From: Pollenia angustigena
Taxonomy: Eukaryota > Arthropoda > Insecta > Diptera > Polleniidae
Assembly: GCA_930367215.1 (NCBI GenBank)
Contig: OV884057.1
Location: 105,549,284 to 105,613,283 of the forward strand
DNA: 64,000 bases
Reading direction: 5' to 3'
In this document: positions 11,359 to 23,034 of the stretch, in pieces
Numbering within the stretch: position 1 is the first letter of the stretch
How the letters are laid out: each line of letters opens with the position of its first letter
Translations under genes and position numbers: made by a program
The notes under the pieces: model-generated
What the model was told of the DNA's origin: nothing
Database searches by the model: none
What the model saw: the letters and a program-made list of their open reading frames with translations, nothing else

Positions 11359-12868
11359 TGTACATTAGACTGGTCGCAATTTTTTTTTTTTTTTTTAATT
11401 CAATTGTTTGCGCTGCTTAAAATATGAGGTTTGGTGTAAGAAATCATGATCTAATTTTTCAGGTCAATCCGACGGTGCCTAGCCGTGCCGGGTGGGGCCC
11501 AAAGTTCCCCATATTATAAAAAAAACATCTTTTCTATCAGATCTTTATAGTTATACTAGTTGAAAAGCCGAAAATCAAAAGTATGGCTTCGTTACGATCT
11601 TCCGCAGAGAAAGTACTTCAAGTGTGCCAAATTTCAGCTTCCTATGTCATCAGATGGCTTCAGAAAGTTGCGGAAAGAATGGGACATACATGCAAACATC
11701 CTGACATACTAAGAAATTATATATTGTATAGATAGATTAACATATGTTCGCACAACTCAAAAACGCTTTAGCTTATTGAAAAACTAAAAATTAAATTTTG
11801 TTGCGAAATTACGCAATAAAATTTACTTTAAGAAAGGTAAAACGTTTTTCTTATATATAATTAAATTTACTTTTAGAAAGGTAAAACGTTTTTCTTATAT
11901 GCGCAGTCGTTTTGAAACATAATTTTTTTTCTGAAAAAAAAATAATTTTTTTATTAAAATTTCGGAATTTTTGTTTTTAAAAATTCATAAAAAATTGAAA
12001 AATGAAGCTATGCTTCTAATTTTATGCAGACATATAAAAAACAAAATTGCAAACAAAACAAGCTATAAATGATTAAAATTTGTAAACAACTTTTGATTTT
12101 ATGTATTTACAAAAGATGTGGCGGTTTAATAAAATTCTTAAATTAATTAAAATTTTTCGTCTTTTGTGAATACATAAAATCAAAAGTTGTTAACAGATTT
12201 TAATCATTTATAGCTTTTGTTGTTTATATGTCTGCATAAAATTAGAAGCACAGCTGCATTTTTAAATTTTTTATGAATTTTTAAAAACAAAAATTCCGAA
12301 ATTTTAATAAAAAAATTATTTTTTTTTCAGAAAAAAAAAAATTATGTTTCTAAAACGACTGCGCACATAAGAAAAACGTTTTACCTTTCTTAAAGTAAAT
12401 TTTATTGCGTAATTTCGCAATAAAATTTAATTTTTAGTTTTTCAATAAGCTAAAGCGTTTTTGATTTGCGCGAACATATGTTAATCTATCTATACAATAT
12501 ATAATTTCTTAGTATGTCAGGATGTTTGCATGTATGTCCCATTCTTTCCGCAACTTTCTGAAGCCATCTGATGACATAGGAAGCTGAAATTTGGCACACT
12601 TGAAGTACTTTCTCTGCGGAAGATCTTAACGAAGCCATATTTTTGATTTTCGGCTTTTCAACTAGTATAACTATAAAGATCTGATAGAAAAGATGTTTTT
12701 TTTATAATATGGGGAACTTTGGGCCCCACCCGGCACGGCTAGGCCCCGTCGGATTGACCTGAAAAATTAGATCATGATTTCTTACACCAAACCTCATATT
12801 TTAAGCAGCGCAAACAATTAAATTTAAAAAAAAAATCCCATACAAGATGCGACCAGTCTAATGTACAT
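11359..12868. mobile_element. Large palindromic (foldback) element E, 1.5 kb
   Basis: Left arm 11359-~12118 and right arm ~12162-12868 are near-perfect reverse complements around a ~40-bp centre; a single strand would fold into a ~700-bp hairpin. Ends read TACATTAGACTGGTCGCA and its inverse. The flanking ATGTACAT is itself palindromic, so the TSD is ambiguous. The left arm has a ~47-bp internal duplication near 11820-11900 that the right arm lacks. There is no ORF. A half-copy is at 8130-8395. Confidence 0.9.
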
Positions 12869-13735
12869 ACATTGTACAATATGGAAGAAGCGAAAGAAAA
12901 CTCTGTGTTACTCTTTGGCTTATAATTCGGAGTACTCGGAATATATTTATTTAAAATAAAATTGTTTTTAACATTTTTAACTGAATCTAGAGCTTGAATT
13001 ACATCTCTGTGATTAATTTCACAAAAAAAGAAAAAAACATGCAAAGAAGGTTAAGTCTAATAATCATAGACTCATCTGTCCAAAGCACCGTATACCAAAA
13101 ATTAAGAGGCTAAAAATGTGGTCCTCATAAAATTTTGGACGATTTGTTTGTTTGGCTGGCTAATAAACGTAAAATAAAGAAAAAAATGCTTATTGACTTA
13201 CCGCAATAGGTTACGTATAGTGTAAACCGAAGGTGACTTTTTGCCTTCACTTAACAGCCGCGCCCGAATTTTTGGTGTTGACTGTAAGGAATCAGCTTTG
13301 GAAATTTCCAAGATTCACCTTTTTATTCTTTCAATCGTTATTTAAGGACCCAAAGGGTGCATTTTCGTACAAACTCGATTTTAATTTTTATATTTGGAGA
13401 GCACTTTCCAGATTGACGTTTGAGTTTTGTTAAATTTTTTCGTTTTATATTGTATCTGCGTATAATCATCTTTATGTAAATTAATAATAGCATAGTGCTC
13501 TACGTTCCTCAATTGTCTTAATTTAGGCATTTTTACACTGATTTATAGGTATTCTACGATAAATCAAGTATTATATACAAAAATTAAATTTGATGAACTT
13601 AAGCCTGATTAATAATATTAAAAGTTTGGATTAAAAACAATAAATAGTTCAACAAAATAACCACAATACAAATTATTTACAAAAACCATCATAAATATTT
13701 TTTATAGCGAAGCTTACCAATTATTTTTCAAATTT
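12869..13735. other. Unassigned AT-rich sequence
   Basis: A phrase near 12905-12955 (GGAGTACTCGGAA and a preceding GTTACTCT) resembles 10378-10410, suggesting an older dispersed repeat. Nothing else was recognised. Confidence 0.4.
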
Positions 13736-13754
13736 AGGCCCGTTTTCACAACTT
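13736..13754. mobile_element. Terminus of the GGCCCGTTTTCACAACTT MITE
   Basis: These 19 bases equal the end of the MITE at 41673-41891. The rest is missing because element A copy 2 begins immediately after. Confidence 0.5.
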
Positions 13755-14050
13755 AAGCTGGGATCACACGATTGCCGCAATGCACCAATTTTCACACTTT
13801 TTAATACACCAATCGTGTGACTGCACAACCAATTAGCTCTTGTACCAATCGAGGACAATATTGTGCTTACTTTTACCAATCAAATGCAACCCTGGTGCGG
13901 CAATCGTGTGACTGTTTGCTATGCAACCGCGCCAATAAAAATAACAAAAATGCACCAATATTGATTGCCTTCTTGTGTGGCAATCAAACAAAACAATACG
14001 CGCCAATATTTGTCTTTTTTTAATAAATTTTACGTTTTTGTGGTTCCTTT
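13755..14050. mobile_element. TIR element A, copy 2 (one end only)
   Basis: This is the reverse complement of roughly 7320-7600 of element A copy 1, including the AGCTGGGATCACACGATTGC terminus. The opposite terminus was not found. Element C follows at 14121, so the copy is truncated or disrupted. Confidence 0.75.
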
Positions 14051-14120
14051 AGTAAATAATGAAGATAAATATGTATATATTTATTATGCATTTTAATTTT
14101 TGCTATTAACAAATACATAT

Positions 14121-14850
14121 GGGCATTTCCTGGGGTCACGAACGTACGTTCATACGCTTTTGATGTACAAATAATATAGAAAACAAAACTTTTCCTAGCA
14201 TTTTTTTTCGTTTCGATAGCATTTGGGTAGCTCTATGTTTAGTGCAAAAGATGGATTTCATCGAGTTTAAGTTTTCATAATAAGAGTTATAAACGTGTGG
14301 TCACGAACGTACGCAAAATAGAAGTCAACTTTGGCTGACAGTAGTGAAATGTAAAAATCTGCGCAATGGAACGGAATATACAAAAGTGAGTAATTTATTT
14401 TAAAAGTGTATTAATGTATGTCTCCATCCAGTATTTACAAAATAAAATATCTCTCTTGGTTTTTGTTTAATTGGCTTATTTACCGGTCGCGAACGTACGG
14501 ATCGCGAACGTACGATTTTTCCATATGTTTTTTTTATTATTATCACCACGCATTTCCCCATAAATGTCTTAAAATTTCCTTAACAAAAAACTTAATACTC
14601 CTTTTACAATTGATTGTAATGGAGAGATTATGAAAAAAGAGTGTAAACATAACATATTTTTAGCATGTAAAATAAGTATATAACAATGTTTTTAGAAGTA
14701 GAAAATACAGAAAATTATTCAATTTTCCAGTTTCCAGCCCAATTTCCTCAAGTAAAACAGCTGAGATATGCTATAATAAAAAGCAATAAAAGACGATGAT
14801 AATCAACATTTTATTTTTCATCCTGGTAGACCATTCTGGGGAAATGCCCA
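14121..14850. mobile_element. TIR element C, copy 1 (CGTACG-rich)
   Basis: It begins GGGCATTTCC and ends with the inverse, with ATAT immediately outside on both sides (either TSD or part of a 14-bp TIR). Inside are repeated GAACGTACG blocks (near 14140, 14303, 14490 and 14503). Copy 2 is at 25201-25983 in the opposite orientation. No coding capacity. Confidence 0.8.
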
Positions 14851-15325
14851 TATATATGTTCTCAAGCATACTATGTATCTGTTAAGGGCGAATATTTTTA
14901 TTAAAGATATTTAATAAAACTTTTCTTTTACTCTTTTACGAATATTTTTCATTGATATTTCTTAAAGAAAATATTTGTTAACTTAAAAACGAAAATAAAA
15001 AATTTGTTAAAGAAGCCGAGACTTCTCTTAACTAAACGATATCGGTAGTTAAATTAATAAAGTTACAGAATTTAGCTACTGATATTTAAATAATATTATT
15101 TCATACAAATTTTCTATTACGTTAACATTCGAAATTGTTGAACAGACTGTTCATTTTTGGAATTTCATAAATGTTTCTAAAAATGTTTCAAATAAAACTA
15201 TTCAACAAAAAATTGAATAGTAGGTACCTATGTATGTATATGAACAAATTTTTCGTTTTTAATTTAGCTGACAACTTACATATTTTTGCAACGTCACACA
15301 CACCCAACTATATCAACCGAATGTA
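14851..15325. other. Unassigned AT-rich sequence
   Basis: No gene or repeat was recognised between element C and the next TIR element. Confidence 0.4.
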
Positions 15326-16023
15326 CCCTGCAAGCAATTTGGTAGTCGACAACAAAAATAATGCATTTATAGTTAACTTTTTAGCAACTAACTACAAATA
15401 AATGCAGAAAATCCCCAATATCAATGCGAGTGAATTTTGTGATTTTTAGATTTTCTCTTTTTTATATTTTCGTTTCTTCCTTGTTTTTGTTTTCTTTTGC
15501 TATTTCGAATTTTGATTTTTATAACTCTTAATTATTTTGTAATGCAAAATTTTAGAGTGTCGCATATTTTAAGTAAATGTATGTAGATGGAGTTCATGGC
15601 AAAAAAAGATTGAAAGATTTTCAAAATTTCTTCCGAGTTTTATCAGATAACTTATATACATTAAAAAAAAGTTCATATGAAATACCAATTATTTTATTAA
15701 TAAACGCCTGTAAAATAAATGAAATACTTTTTAATAATTAAAAAATAACTTTTTCATATTGACAAAAAGTTAGTAAATAGCTAACTACAATCAGGATAAC
15801 TTTTAACTAACTACTACCTTACTCATTTTAAGCTAACTACTATGTAGCTAACTTTCAGTTAGTTGAAAAGTCATGCAGAGTCGGACAATTGACTACTTCC
15901 TTTGACATGACAATGTTAAAATAGTCAGTTGGCTCCATTAAAAAAAATCCATGCATCAACCACAACTATCCGAAAAAAAGTTTACTTAAAGTTAGCTTAA
16001 AGTTAACTGAGTTGCTTGCAGGG
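15326..16023. mobile_element. TIR element, 698 bp, TSD TA
   Basis: Ends CCCTGCAAGCAA and its inverse are flanked by TA on both sides, the Tc1/mariner-type target. The right half is full of GTTAGTTAGCTAACTAC-like short inverted repeats (15770-15870). No transposase. Confidence 0.7.
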
Positions 16024-16330
16024 TAGTGACAATAATAAACCCTACAAGAAGACTACCGGTCATTTTGCTAGTTATATGACCGGTAGTGTTGACCAATATA
16101 TTGGTTAAAGTTTCTATTAGTTTATTAAGAGCAAAATGAAAAAACTAACCGAAACTCTTGTGTACATGTGATTTTGGCTCTCTTTCTAACTAATGAATTC
16201 CACTCGACTACGGAACATATATCTGATTATATCAAAAAGTTCACATAAATTTCCTGAAAATAAAAAAGGTGTTCATATTTCTTCAGAACAACTTCGCACT
16301 ACTATTATCATCGATTTAGGTAGATCGTAT

Positions 16331-17417
16331 TGTGACGACCAAAAGTCGGAGCCCTCGTTTTTGAGTCACATGCCCTAGACTACACCACCACACCAGACCA
16401 ATCCGGCCCAAGATGAATCATAATTATTTGAATTTATTATTATATTTTGTGTTACACCGTATTGCATAGCTTATATTATCCTTGAGTGAATGAATTCATA
16501 TTATGTTTAACTTAATTTTCCTGCTAGAGTGAATTCAATAATTTATATTATCTTCGTGCTTTAATTATTATTTGTATTAAATAAGAATTCATTTATTTAC
16601 TAATTTTGAAATTAACGGACCGATGGCTTCCGCCATCTGGTGGCGAGTAGAAAGGAGTAGGACACGACAACATACACTTATGAGCAACCATGATAAATAA
16701 TTATATTAGTATGAGTGTGTAAATGTACACCGGCAAACAGTATAAAAGCGGAGTACGTACCATTAAGCAGGGGAGTCAGTCGGCAGCCGGCAAACGGGTA
16801 AGATCTTGTTTAGCTGTGAGAGGTTACACTTCTATAGCTAAATAATATCTAGCGTTCATTTGAAGAGAAGTTACACTTATTTCATTTGTTTCCACTCGCT
16901 GCTAGGAAAGATTGCAAGACAAGAGAAGAACGGTGTAGACTAAATTCTCTTGGTTTTTTTCTGACCTTTTTCCTGACTATCGTGAGACAGCGCTAGAGAG
17001 CAGGGTGATACTGCATCTCGAGAGAACAGCGGTGTAGACTAAATTCTCTCGACGTGTAGTAGACCGCCCGGGAACGACTGCAAGGCAAGAGAACAGCGGT
17101 GTAGACTAAATTCTTTTGGTTTGTCGTCTGCTTTCTCCTTGGCTACTTAGGCCTTTCTGTCTAAGCCGTCGTGTATGTCGCGTCGCTATCCTCGTGTGTG
17201 TTGTCGGTTCCGTCCCGAGAGTTATATTTAATTTGCCCACTATTGTATTAAAATTGTAAAATTAAGAGAAACCAATAAACTGAGCGTACGGTTTATAACG
17301 TTTGAAGAAAAGAGCGAGTCCGGTGTTTCATTTCTCTGGTCATTAAATAAATTTTTGTAACGAACCCTGGGAGCCGCGAGCTCTACCCCAGCATAAGGTG
17401 GAAAACACACCGTTACA
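16331..17417 (+). mobile_element. Solo LTR, 1087 bp, TSD GTAT
   Basis: The block starts TGTGACGACC and ends CCGTTACA (TG...CA rule) and is flanked by the direct repeat GTAT at 16327-16330 and 17418-17421. It has promoter features of an LTR: TATAAAAG at 16741 and an initiator-like TCAGT at 16776, then AATAAA at 17274 and ~17345. It is GC-richer than its surroundings. A motif GGTGTAGACTAAATTCTCT occurs three times (near 16930, 17028 and 17096). No internal region or second LTR is nearby, so it is a solo LTR left by LTR-LTR recombination, probably of a Gypsy-type element; the orientation follows the TATA box. Confidence 0.8.
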
Positions 17418-17458
17418 GTATGTTTAAACATTATTTATGATTTCTTTCTTTCTTTCAT

Positions 17459-17652
17459 GGTCTATTTAACATTACGATATCCTAGGAGAGGACCATATAA
17501 CCCACCTTTGGACTACTAAGGAGTAGTTTTAAAACTAAAATTATAGTATTGCAGTTGCAATTTTTTTTAAACGCAGTTTTTTATTAAATTGTTTAGAGAA
17601 TTTAATAAAAAACTGCGTTTGAAAAAAATTGCGACTACAAGACTATAATTTT
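17459..17652. repeat. Dispersed repeat plus foldback of ~53-bp arms
   Basis: 17459-17537 repeats 10159-10236. It is followed by an inverted repeat (17537-17590 against 17599-17652; core AACGCAGTTTTTTATTAAATT). The right arm and following ~70 bp match 41897-42035 in reverse orientation, so this is another dispersed family. Confidence 0.65.
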
Positions 17653-17738
17653 TATTAAGTTTTTTCCTTCTGCTGTTAAGTAAGGAAAACGTTAGTTAGG
17701 GCTTTTTTATGTTAAAGTAACGATATACTTATGTATAC

Positions 17739-18230
17739 TAGGATCGCCCGGTGGCCGAAATTCGACCACTTCACATTTACTTTTGAGAGAACCTGTGCGT
17801 TGTACAATAAAATCGTACACATTTTTAGAGAACGGCTGAATTCACTATTCACCTATCTTTGTACGTGTGTCTATAGGATAAATTAAAATGCCTTTTAAAC
17901 ACTTTTATTCCAAAAATTTAGAAAAAAAATATATTGTGCATATCCCCGTAATTTATTTATAAGATTTTCATGAAATGTTATCAAAGTAAAAAATAGAAAC
18001 ACAGATCTGCGTTAAAAGTCATTAAAAAAGTTTCCGACTTTTATTTTTCTAAACGACGTTTTTGCGCGACTTCATTTTTTAAAATGTCTAAGGTAACCCT
18101 GTCCTAATACGTTTATACATGTGTGTTTGCAAGTGCAAAATGAAAACAAAAACATTTTGGGAGAACAACATAGAGCATAACCGTTGTTTATACATTTGTG
18201 TACATGTGTGTTTGCAAGTATAATAAAAAC
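17739..18230. mobile_element. Dispersed repeat B, copy 2, left part
   Basis: Closely matches 6481-7060 of copy 1 (without its 88-bp duplication) and is then cut by the element starting at 18231. The remaining pieces of this copy are at 26614-26657, 28792-28903 and 31817-31990. Confidence 0.85.
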
Positions 18231-18249
18231 ATCCCAGCGGGAAAAAGAA

Positions 18250-18545
18250 GGAGCACGAAGGCCTTCCAAAAGGCCTCTGTACCCCTTCTTTTGGATAAAC
18301 AAGGCCTTCTCGCTCCATTCCATACTCCTATCTTTTTTACACGCGTTGTCATTGCGGAGAAGGCCTTCTTCTTTCCTTTCTTCCCCAGAGCTTCTTGAAG
18401 GCCTTCAAATAAATGGCTCTTAGAAGGCTTTCCAGAGAATGACTTTCAAAAGGCCTTAGCAAAACGGTTATCTTGAAGGGTTTTTAAGAAAGGTATGTTA
18501 AAAGGCCTTTCAATTAATGGCTCTTAAAAGGCCTTTCAGACCATC
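18250..18545. repeat. AAGGCCTT-rich low-order repeat
   Basis: The palindromic hexamer AGGCCT (usually within AAGGCCTT) occurs about eight times in 300 bp, plus near-matches; more lie at 19845 and 19917. It sits in the subterminal region of element H. ORFs here are overlapping by-products. Confidence 0.7.
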
Positions 18546-20121
18546 CTTCTACAAATGCATTAAAGGTCATATTGAAGGGCTATCAGTCTAAAACATTAAG
18601 GAATATTTCCTTACAAATGAAATTAGAAGACTGAATAGGCTTAATGTATGTTCATATCAGATTTCAATATAGAAAATGAAACAACACTTAACTTTGTATA
18701 TATGTACATACATATGTATACCTATTTTACAAACGTATGTTTATATATTTTTTTAAACTTATTGTGGTTTAATAACACTTGTGATACCTATTTTTTTATT
18801 GAAATACTCAAATTTGCTAAATATTGTACAATAGATTGTAAATAAAAGTATACCTTTAATAAAAAAAAAAACTTTTAAGCACAAGTGCCTATCTTCCTTA
18901 ATGGACAAAACTCAACTAAAACGATTTACATTAAGGGTCTTCATGATATTGCTTAAAATTACCATTTGTGCAAATGGGTAACTTGCGAGACTCGTTTCAT
19001 GAAGATCCTTTTTAATTTTTGTGTATTTTTAAACAATTAATGTCATTTCAATCAGAAACGTCAATAAAAAATATATTAAAAAAAAATAATTAAAAATATA
19101 ATAAAAAACTTGAAATTTGTAAATTATAAATGAAATTTGTTTTTAAACATGCATAAAGAAAGCCAAAAGACTAATATGCTTATATTATTACAAGAATTTA
19201 CATCCAGTTCATCGATTTCGAACGTTAACGTTCGCATAGAAAATTATATGTAAAACAAAAACAATATTCGAAAATTTGTTTTTGTTTTAAATGTAGTTTT
19301 CTATGCGAACGTTGACGTTCGACATCGTTAAACAGGCAGTTATTGTTTGTGATTTATTTACACTTGAAGTTTTCATTGAAAACGGCGGTAAGCATTAAAA
19401 AAATTTGTCTGTATAAATGCACAATTGAACAGCGCAAGTTTACGAGTCAAAATTGTTGGGCAAATTTAAGCAGTTTGTGTAAATGAATTCTCATACAATT
19501 TTTGACAGTTCATTTACGAGGGTGTAAGAATGCACAGTTTGCACAGTTTACGAGACTTATAAACGATATCATGAGGACCCTTATTATTGTTTTTATTTTG
19601 TATTTTAATATGCACCTACTTTGTTACTTTGTTTTTATAACGGGATCTGAATTTCACTTTGGCGAAAAAAAACAAAACAAAAAATTTTACTCTTTCTCTT
19701 TTCCACTTCAACTTAAATGATTTACAACATATTTTACTTTGTTTGTGTAAAGGGATCTGAATTCTTTTGCTTTTGCTTGTGCAAAAAAAAACAAAACAAA
19801 AAATGTTACTCCTTCTTTTCTCGCTTCTCATACCAAATAGCCGAGGCCTTCTATGAGGCATTCTTTAGCAGTTACGTAAGAATAGTATGTAATTAAATCA
19901 AAAATTTTTTTAAGCAGGCCTTTAAGGCCGCTTTAGCCGACCGTAAATGTAATTAAATGCAATGTAAAGTACCGTAACGCACTGTAAGCTCGTTTGTGCA
20001 CTAATAGAACATGTAAGAACGTGTCAGCTGTTTTTCACAACCAAAAAAAAAAAAAGCATTAGTATACATAAAACAACACACACAGTGATGAGAATTAAAA
20101 ATGTTGAAATGGTGACCGCCT
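18546..20121. other. Element H left region with small palindromes and a direct repeat
   Basis: Contains a 78-bp inverted repeat at 18933-19010 (AAGGGTCTTCATGA ends), a 120-bp palindromic MITE at 19210-19329 (core CGAACGTTAACGTTCGCATA) and a ~110-bp imperfect direct repeat at 19620-19720 and 19733-19830. No gene seen. Confidence 0.6.
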
Positions 20122-22331
20122 CACATAGGGGTTTTTTGCCAATCTAGCCGGACATTAAGCAAAAAATTTAATTTACGAAATGGAAAAATTTAAGTACGCA
20201 GCTCGACAGACAACAAAGTTCTGGATCGTATAGTGAATTTTCAAGTCTTTTGCTTGAGGTTTGTGGTTTTGGGACACTGTTAAAACCAGGAAAGTTGATT
20301 AAATTGCATGCGTGTTCATTGACTTTTTACGGTTTTGGGAGGTTTACAATATATTTTTTTGTAGATAAACGAATAAAGATTTTACATTGAATTTTTTTTT
20401 CTGTGAAAGACTATATAAACAGCTAATTATGAAAATTTTTAGAAAAATTTTATTTGAATTTTTTATGATAAAAAAATTAGTACGAAATTAAAAAAAAACG
20501 ATTTTTTTGTTCACTTTTTTGTAAAAAAAAAAATTTAAAAGGTTTTTGAAGGTGAGTTCCGCTGAGTTCTTAAAAATGTTATACATCACGATAAAATTTG
20601 AAATCTCTACTTTTAAATTAAAAAAAAAAACGTTGCGCGTTGTTGCGCCATTTTTTTTTATGATTTTTTGAAAATTTCACCTTTTTTCTGTTTTTGCTCA
20701 TCTTGCATAGGTACATATGATAGATACCCTTTCGTCAGTCATAAAATGTGTTGGTTGTACGTAGATGTTTTTTATTTAAATTATTACATCTAAGACTAAT
20801 ATTACCTGTGTAAAAAAGGGATGTGCGAAACAGTAAGTAACGGGTTTTAACCACCTGTGCGGCCGCTAAAGGACGTTATTTAATAGAGCAAAAAAATTTT
20901 TTTACCTTTTTTCTGTTTTTGCTCATCTTGCATAGGTACATATGATAGAAACCCAGTCATAAAATAAATAAAACTATTCTTAATGAGATTGAAAAAACTA
21001 TCCAAGAAAAATTTAGAAGTGAATTAGGGCTAATAGTGGATGTACCGAAGACTGGATTTGGAAACAGCAACGATGGTAACACCAGCAGACGATTTTTTTC
21101 CAATCCTGAATTAGCTGCAGAAATAACTGGAATTGCATTGGATTTCATCTACCGGATCAAAGTTATTATTGAAGTAATTACAAGTGGTCACAAAATCCAT
21201 TTGCCCGAGTTTGCCAATTATTGCTTAGACACTGCAAAACTTTACGTTACTCTATATCCCTGGCATCCTATGACACCTACAATGCACAAGATTTTAGTAC
21301 ATGGCGCAACTGTAATGAGTGAGGCATTGTTGCCTATCGGGCTATTATCAGAAGATGCGTCTGAGGCACGAAATAAAAATTTTCGGCTTTACAGGGAGAA
21401 TTTTGCTAGAAAGTTTTCGAGGGTTCAGTGTAACAAAGATGTTATAAATAGACTTTTGCTCAGTTCTGACCCACTGATTACTAGCATAAGACCAACTCCA
21501 AAAAAAAAGTCATTACCCTTTACGAAAGAAGCAATTTCTTTTATGCTTCCACCTGTACTTGGCTCTGAAGAGAATTCAGATTCAGAAGAGGATTTTGAAG
21601 AAGCAGACGGAGAAGAACCATGGCACTCATCATCATCTTAGTGCAAAAGAGAAGTTATTTTAAATAAATTAGTTGTTATTATTTTAAATAAAATTTGCTG
21701 TTACTATTATAACTAAGTTATTATTACGAATATATTAATTATTTTCAGATAAATTAAATACTATAAAATACATAAAAGTCACATAAAATCTTAAAAATTA
21801 ATATGTTTTGGAAATTAGCAAAAAAAAAAAAATTTTTTACAGGGTCGTTCCGGGGGAGGGGGGGTGTTTGGAGGGATACCTCCCCCTACCCATTAAAGTT
21901 CAAAAATTTAATTTTTATAGTATTAAGGCGTTAGTAATCTATTTCTTTTAATATTTACATTTTTTTTAAATATTATTTTATGTAACCGCCCTCATAAGGG
22001 GACGGGGGCGAAAAGTGTAATTTTACGATCTCATGGGTCTTACTTTAGGTTTTTTAACTTTCGCCGACGTTAAAAGTTGCATTTGCCAAACAAAAGTATG
22101 GGAAAAGTTAAAAAAAAAATTGCATTTTTCAGAGGTTGGATTAGTTCTTCTAGGGGGAACCTTTTCCTCCTTGGTCCGATTTTATTTATTTTTGAGGTTT
22201 ACCTGCCTATGACAATATCACATATTTCTGCCAAGTTTCATCGATCTAGGGGCACTCAATAACTTTTAAGAAGCAATATAAGCTAAAACAAAAAGTAATG
22301 TCCGGCTAGATTGGCAAAAAACCCCTATGTG
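20122..22331 (+). mobile_element. Transib-type DNA transposon, decayed (TSD CGCCT)
   Basis: 36-bp perfect TIRs (20122-20157 and 22296-22331) start CACATAGGGGTTTTTTGCCA and are flanked by a 5-bp direct repeat CGCCT (20117-20121 and 22332-22336). Transib elements are known for 5-bp TSDs and CACWRTG-type termini, like V(D)J recombination signals. The only coding remnant is the transposase C-terminus (20967-21641). The 2.2-kb length is too short for the usual ~650-700-codon transposase plus UTRs, and no coding sequence is recognisable left of 20967, so the copy is degraded or internally deleted. A ~55-bp direct repeat lies at ~20683-20737 and ~20906-20960. Confidence 0.8.
20967..21641 (+). pseudogene. 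Transib transposase C-terminal fragment (RAG1-core related)
   Basis: The frame is open from just after an in-frame TAA at ~20961 to the TAG at 21639-21641, ~224 codons; a GTG at 21036 is not a real start. Visible blocks are VDVPKTGFGNSNDGNTSRRF, a Met-His block PMTPTMHKILVHG, then PIGLLSEDASEARNKNF and LLLSSDPLI, and an acidic tail. This order matches the C-terminal part of Transib transposases and of the vertebrate RAG1 core, where the HK..LxH block precedes a SExxxExxNK-like motif bearing the third catalytic acid. The likely equivalent is Glu at 21363-21365. The two earlier catalytic Asp regions are absent, so the fragment cannot be active alone. Identification is by remembered family pattern, not alignment. 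Confidence 0.8.
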
Positions 22332-22748
22332 CGCCTTGCAGAAAAAGTACCAAGTGATTTAAATAGTATTAAAACGGTATATCTTGCATGTATAAATAAA
22401 TAAATAATTTAATATTTGATATTAATATTACAGATTTACAAAAAACAAATATTTATTATATCATATTCGTACACATGTTCTTACATTTATTTCTAAATGT
22501 GCATACACCTAAACAAGGTTTTAATACTTTTAAAAACCAGACTTTGTTTGTTTGTGGATATGTCTACATTTGTTAATTTTATACATCTAAACATATATTT
22601 GTATAAATGAAAATATGTATGGATTGTAACTTATTTTGTCAAAAGTCCACAGATATTATAACTGAAAAAGTACCAAATAAAAAGAGTGATTTTACCCGCA
22701 TTGCATTTAAAATATAAGCAGCCCATCACTATCTACAACTGTCACGTA
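22332..22748. other. Element H internal sequence between nested insertions
   Basis: AT-rich, no gene recognised. Includes the TSD GTCACGTA at 22741-22748. Confidence 0.5.
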
Positions 22749-23034
22749 GGCTGTAGGAAATATCGCCCAAAGAAAAATCGCCCAAAAAAAAAAATGAAAA
22801 ATCGCCCAAAAAAATTGCATGTAAAATTGGGCCTGATTTCATATGAAAAATGGCCCAAAATTTTTCGGCTATTTTTCGTTATTGTTGGGTGATTTTTCGT
22901 TTTTTAAATTTGGGTGATTTTTCATATGAAAAATAGCCCTTTTTTTTGGGCCATTTTTCATTTTTAAAATTCTACCATAATCTTACATAGCAGAGAAAAC
23001 CGTGTTTTATTATGGTTGCAAACAACAAAACTAT

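Noticed and set aside
18072..18423. Overlapping ORFs on both strands near the B/H boundary
   Set aside because: They cross the junction of two unrelated repeats, so they cannot be a real gene.
21036..21641. The Transib fragment as a host gene starting at 21036
   Set aside because: The 'start' is a GTG inside a longer open frame, and the ORF lies within TIRs with a TSD; it is a transposase remnant.
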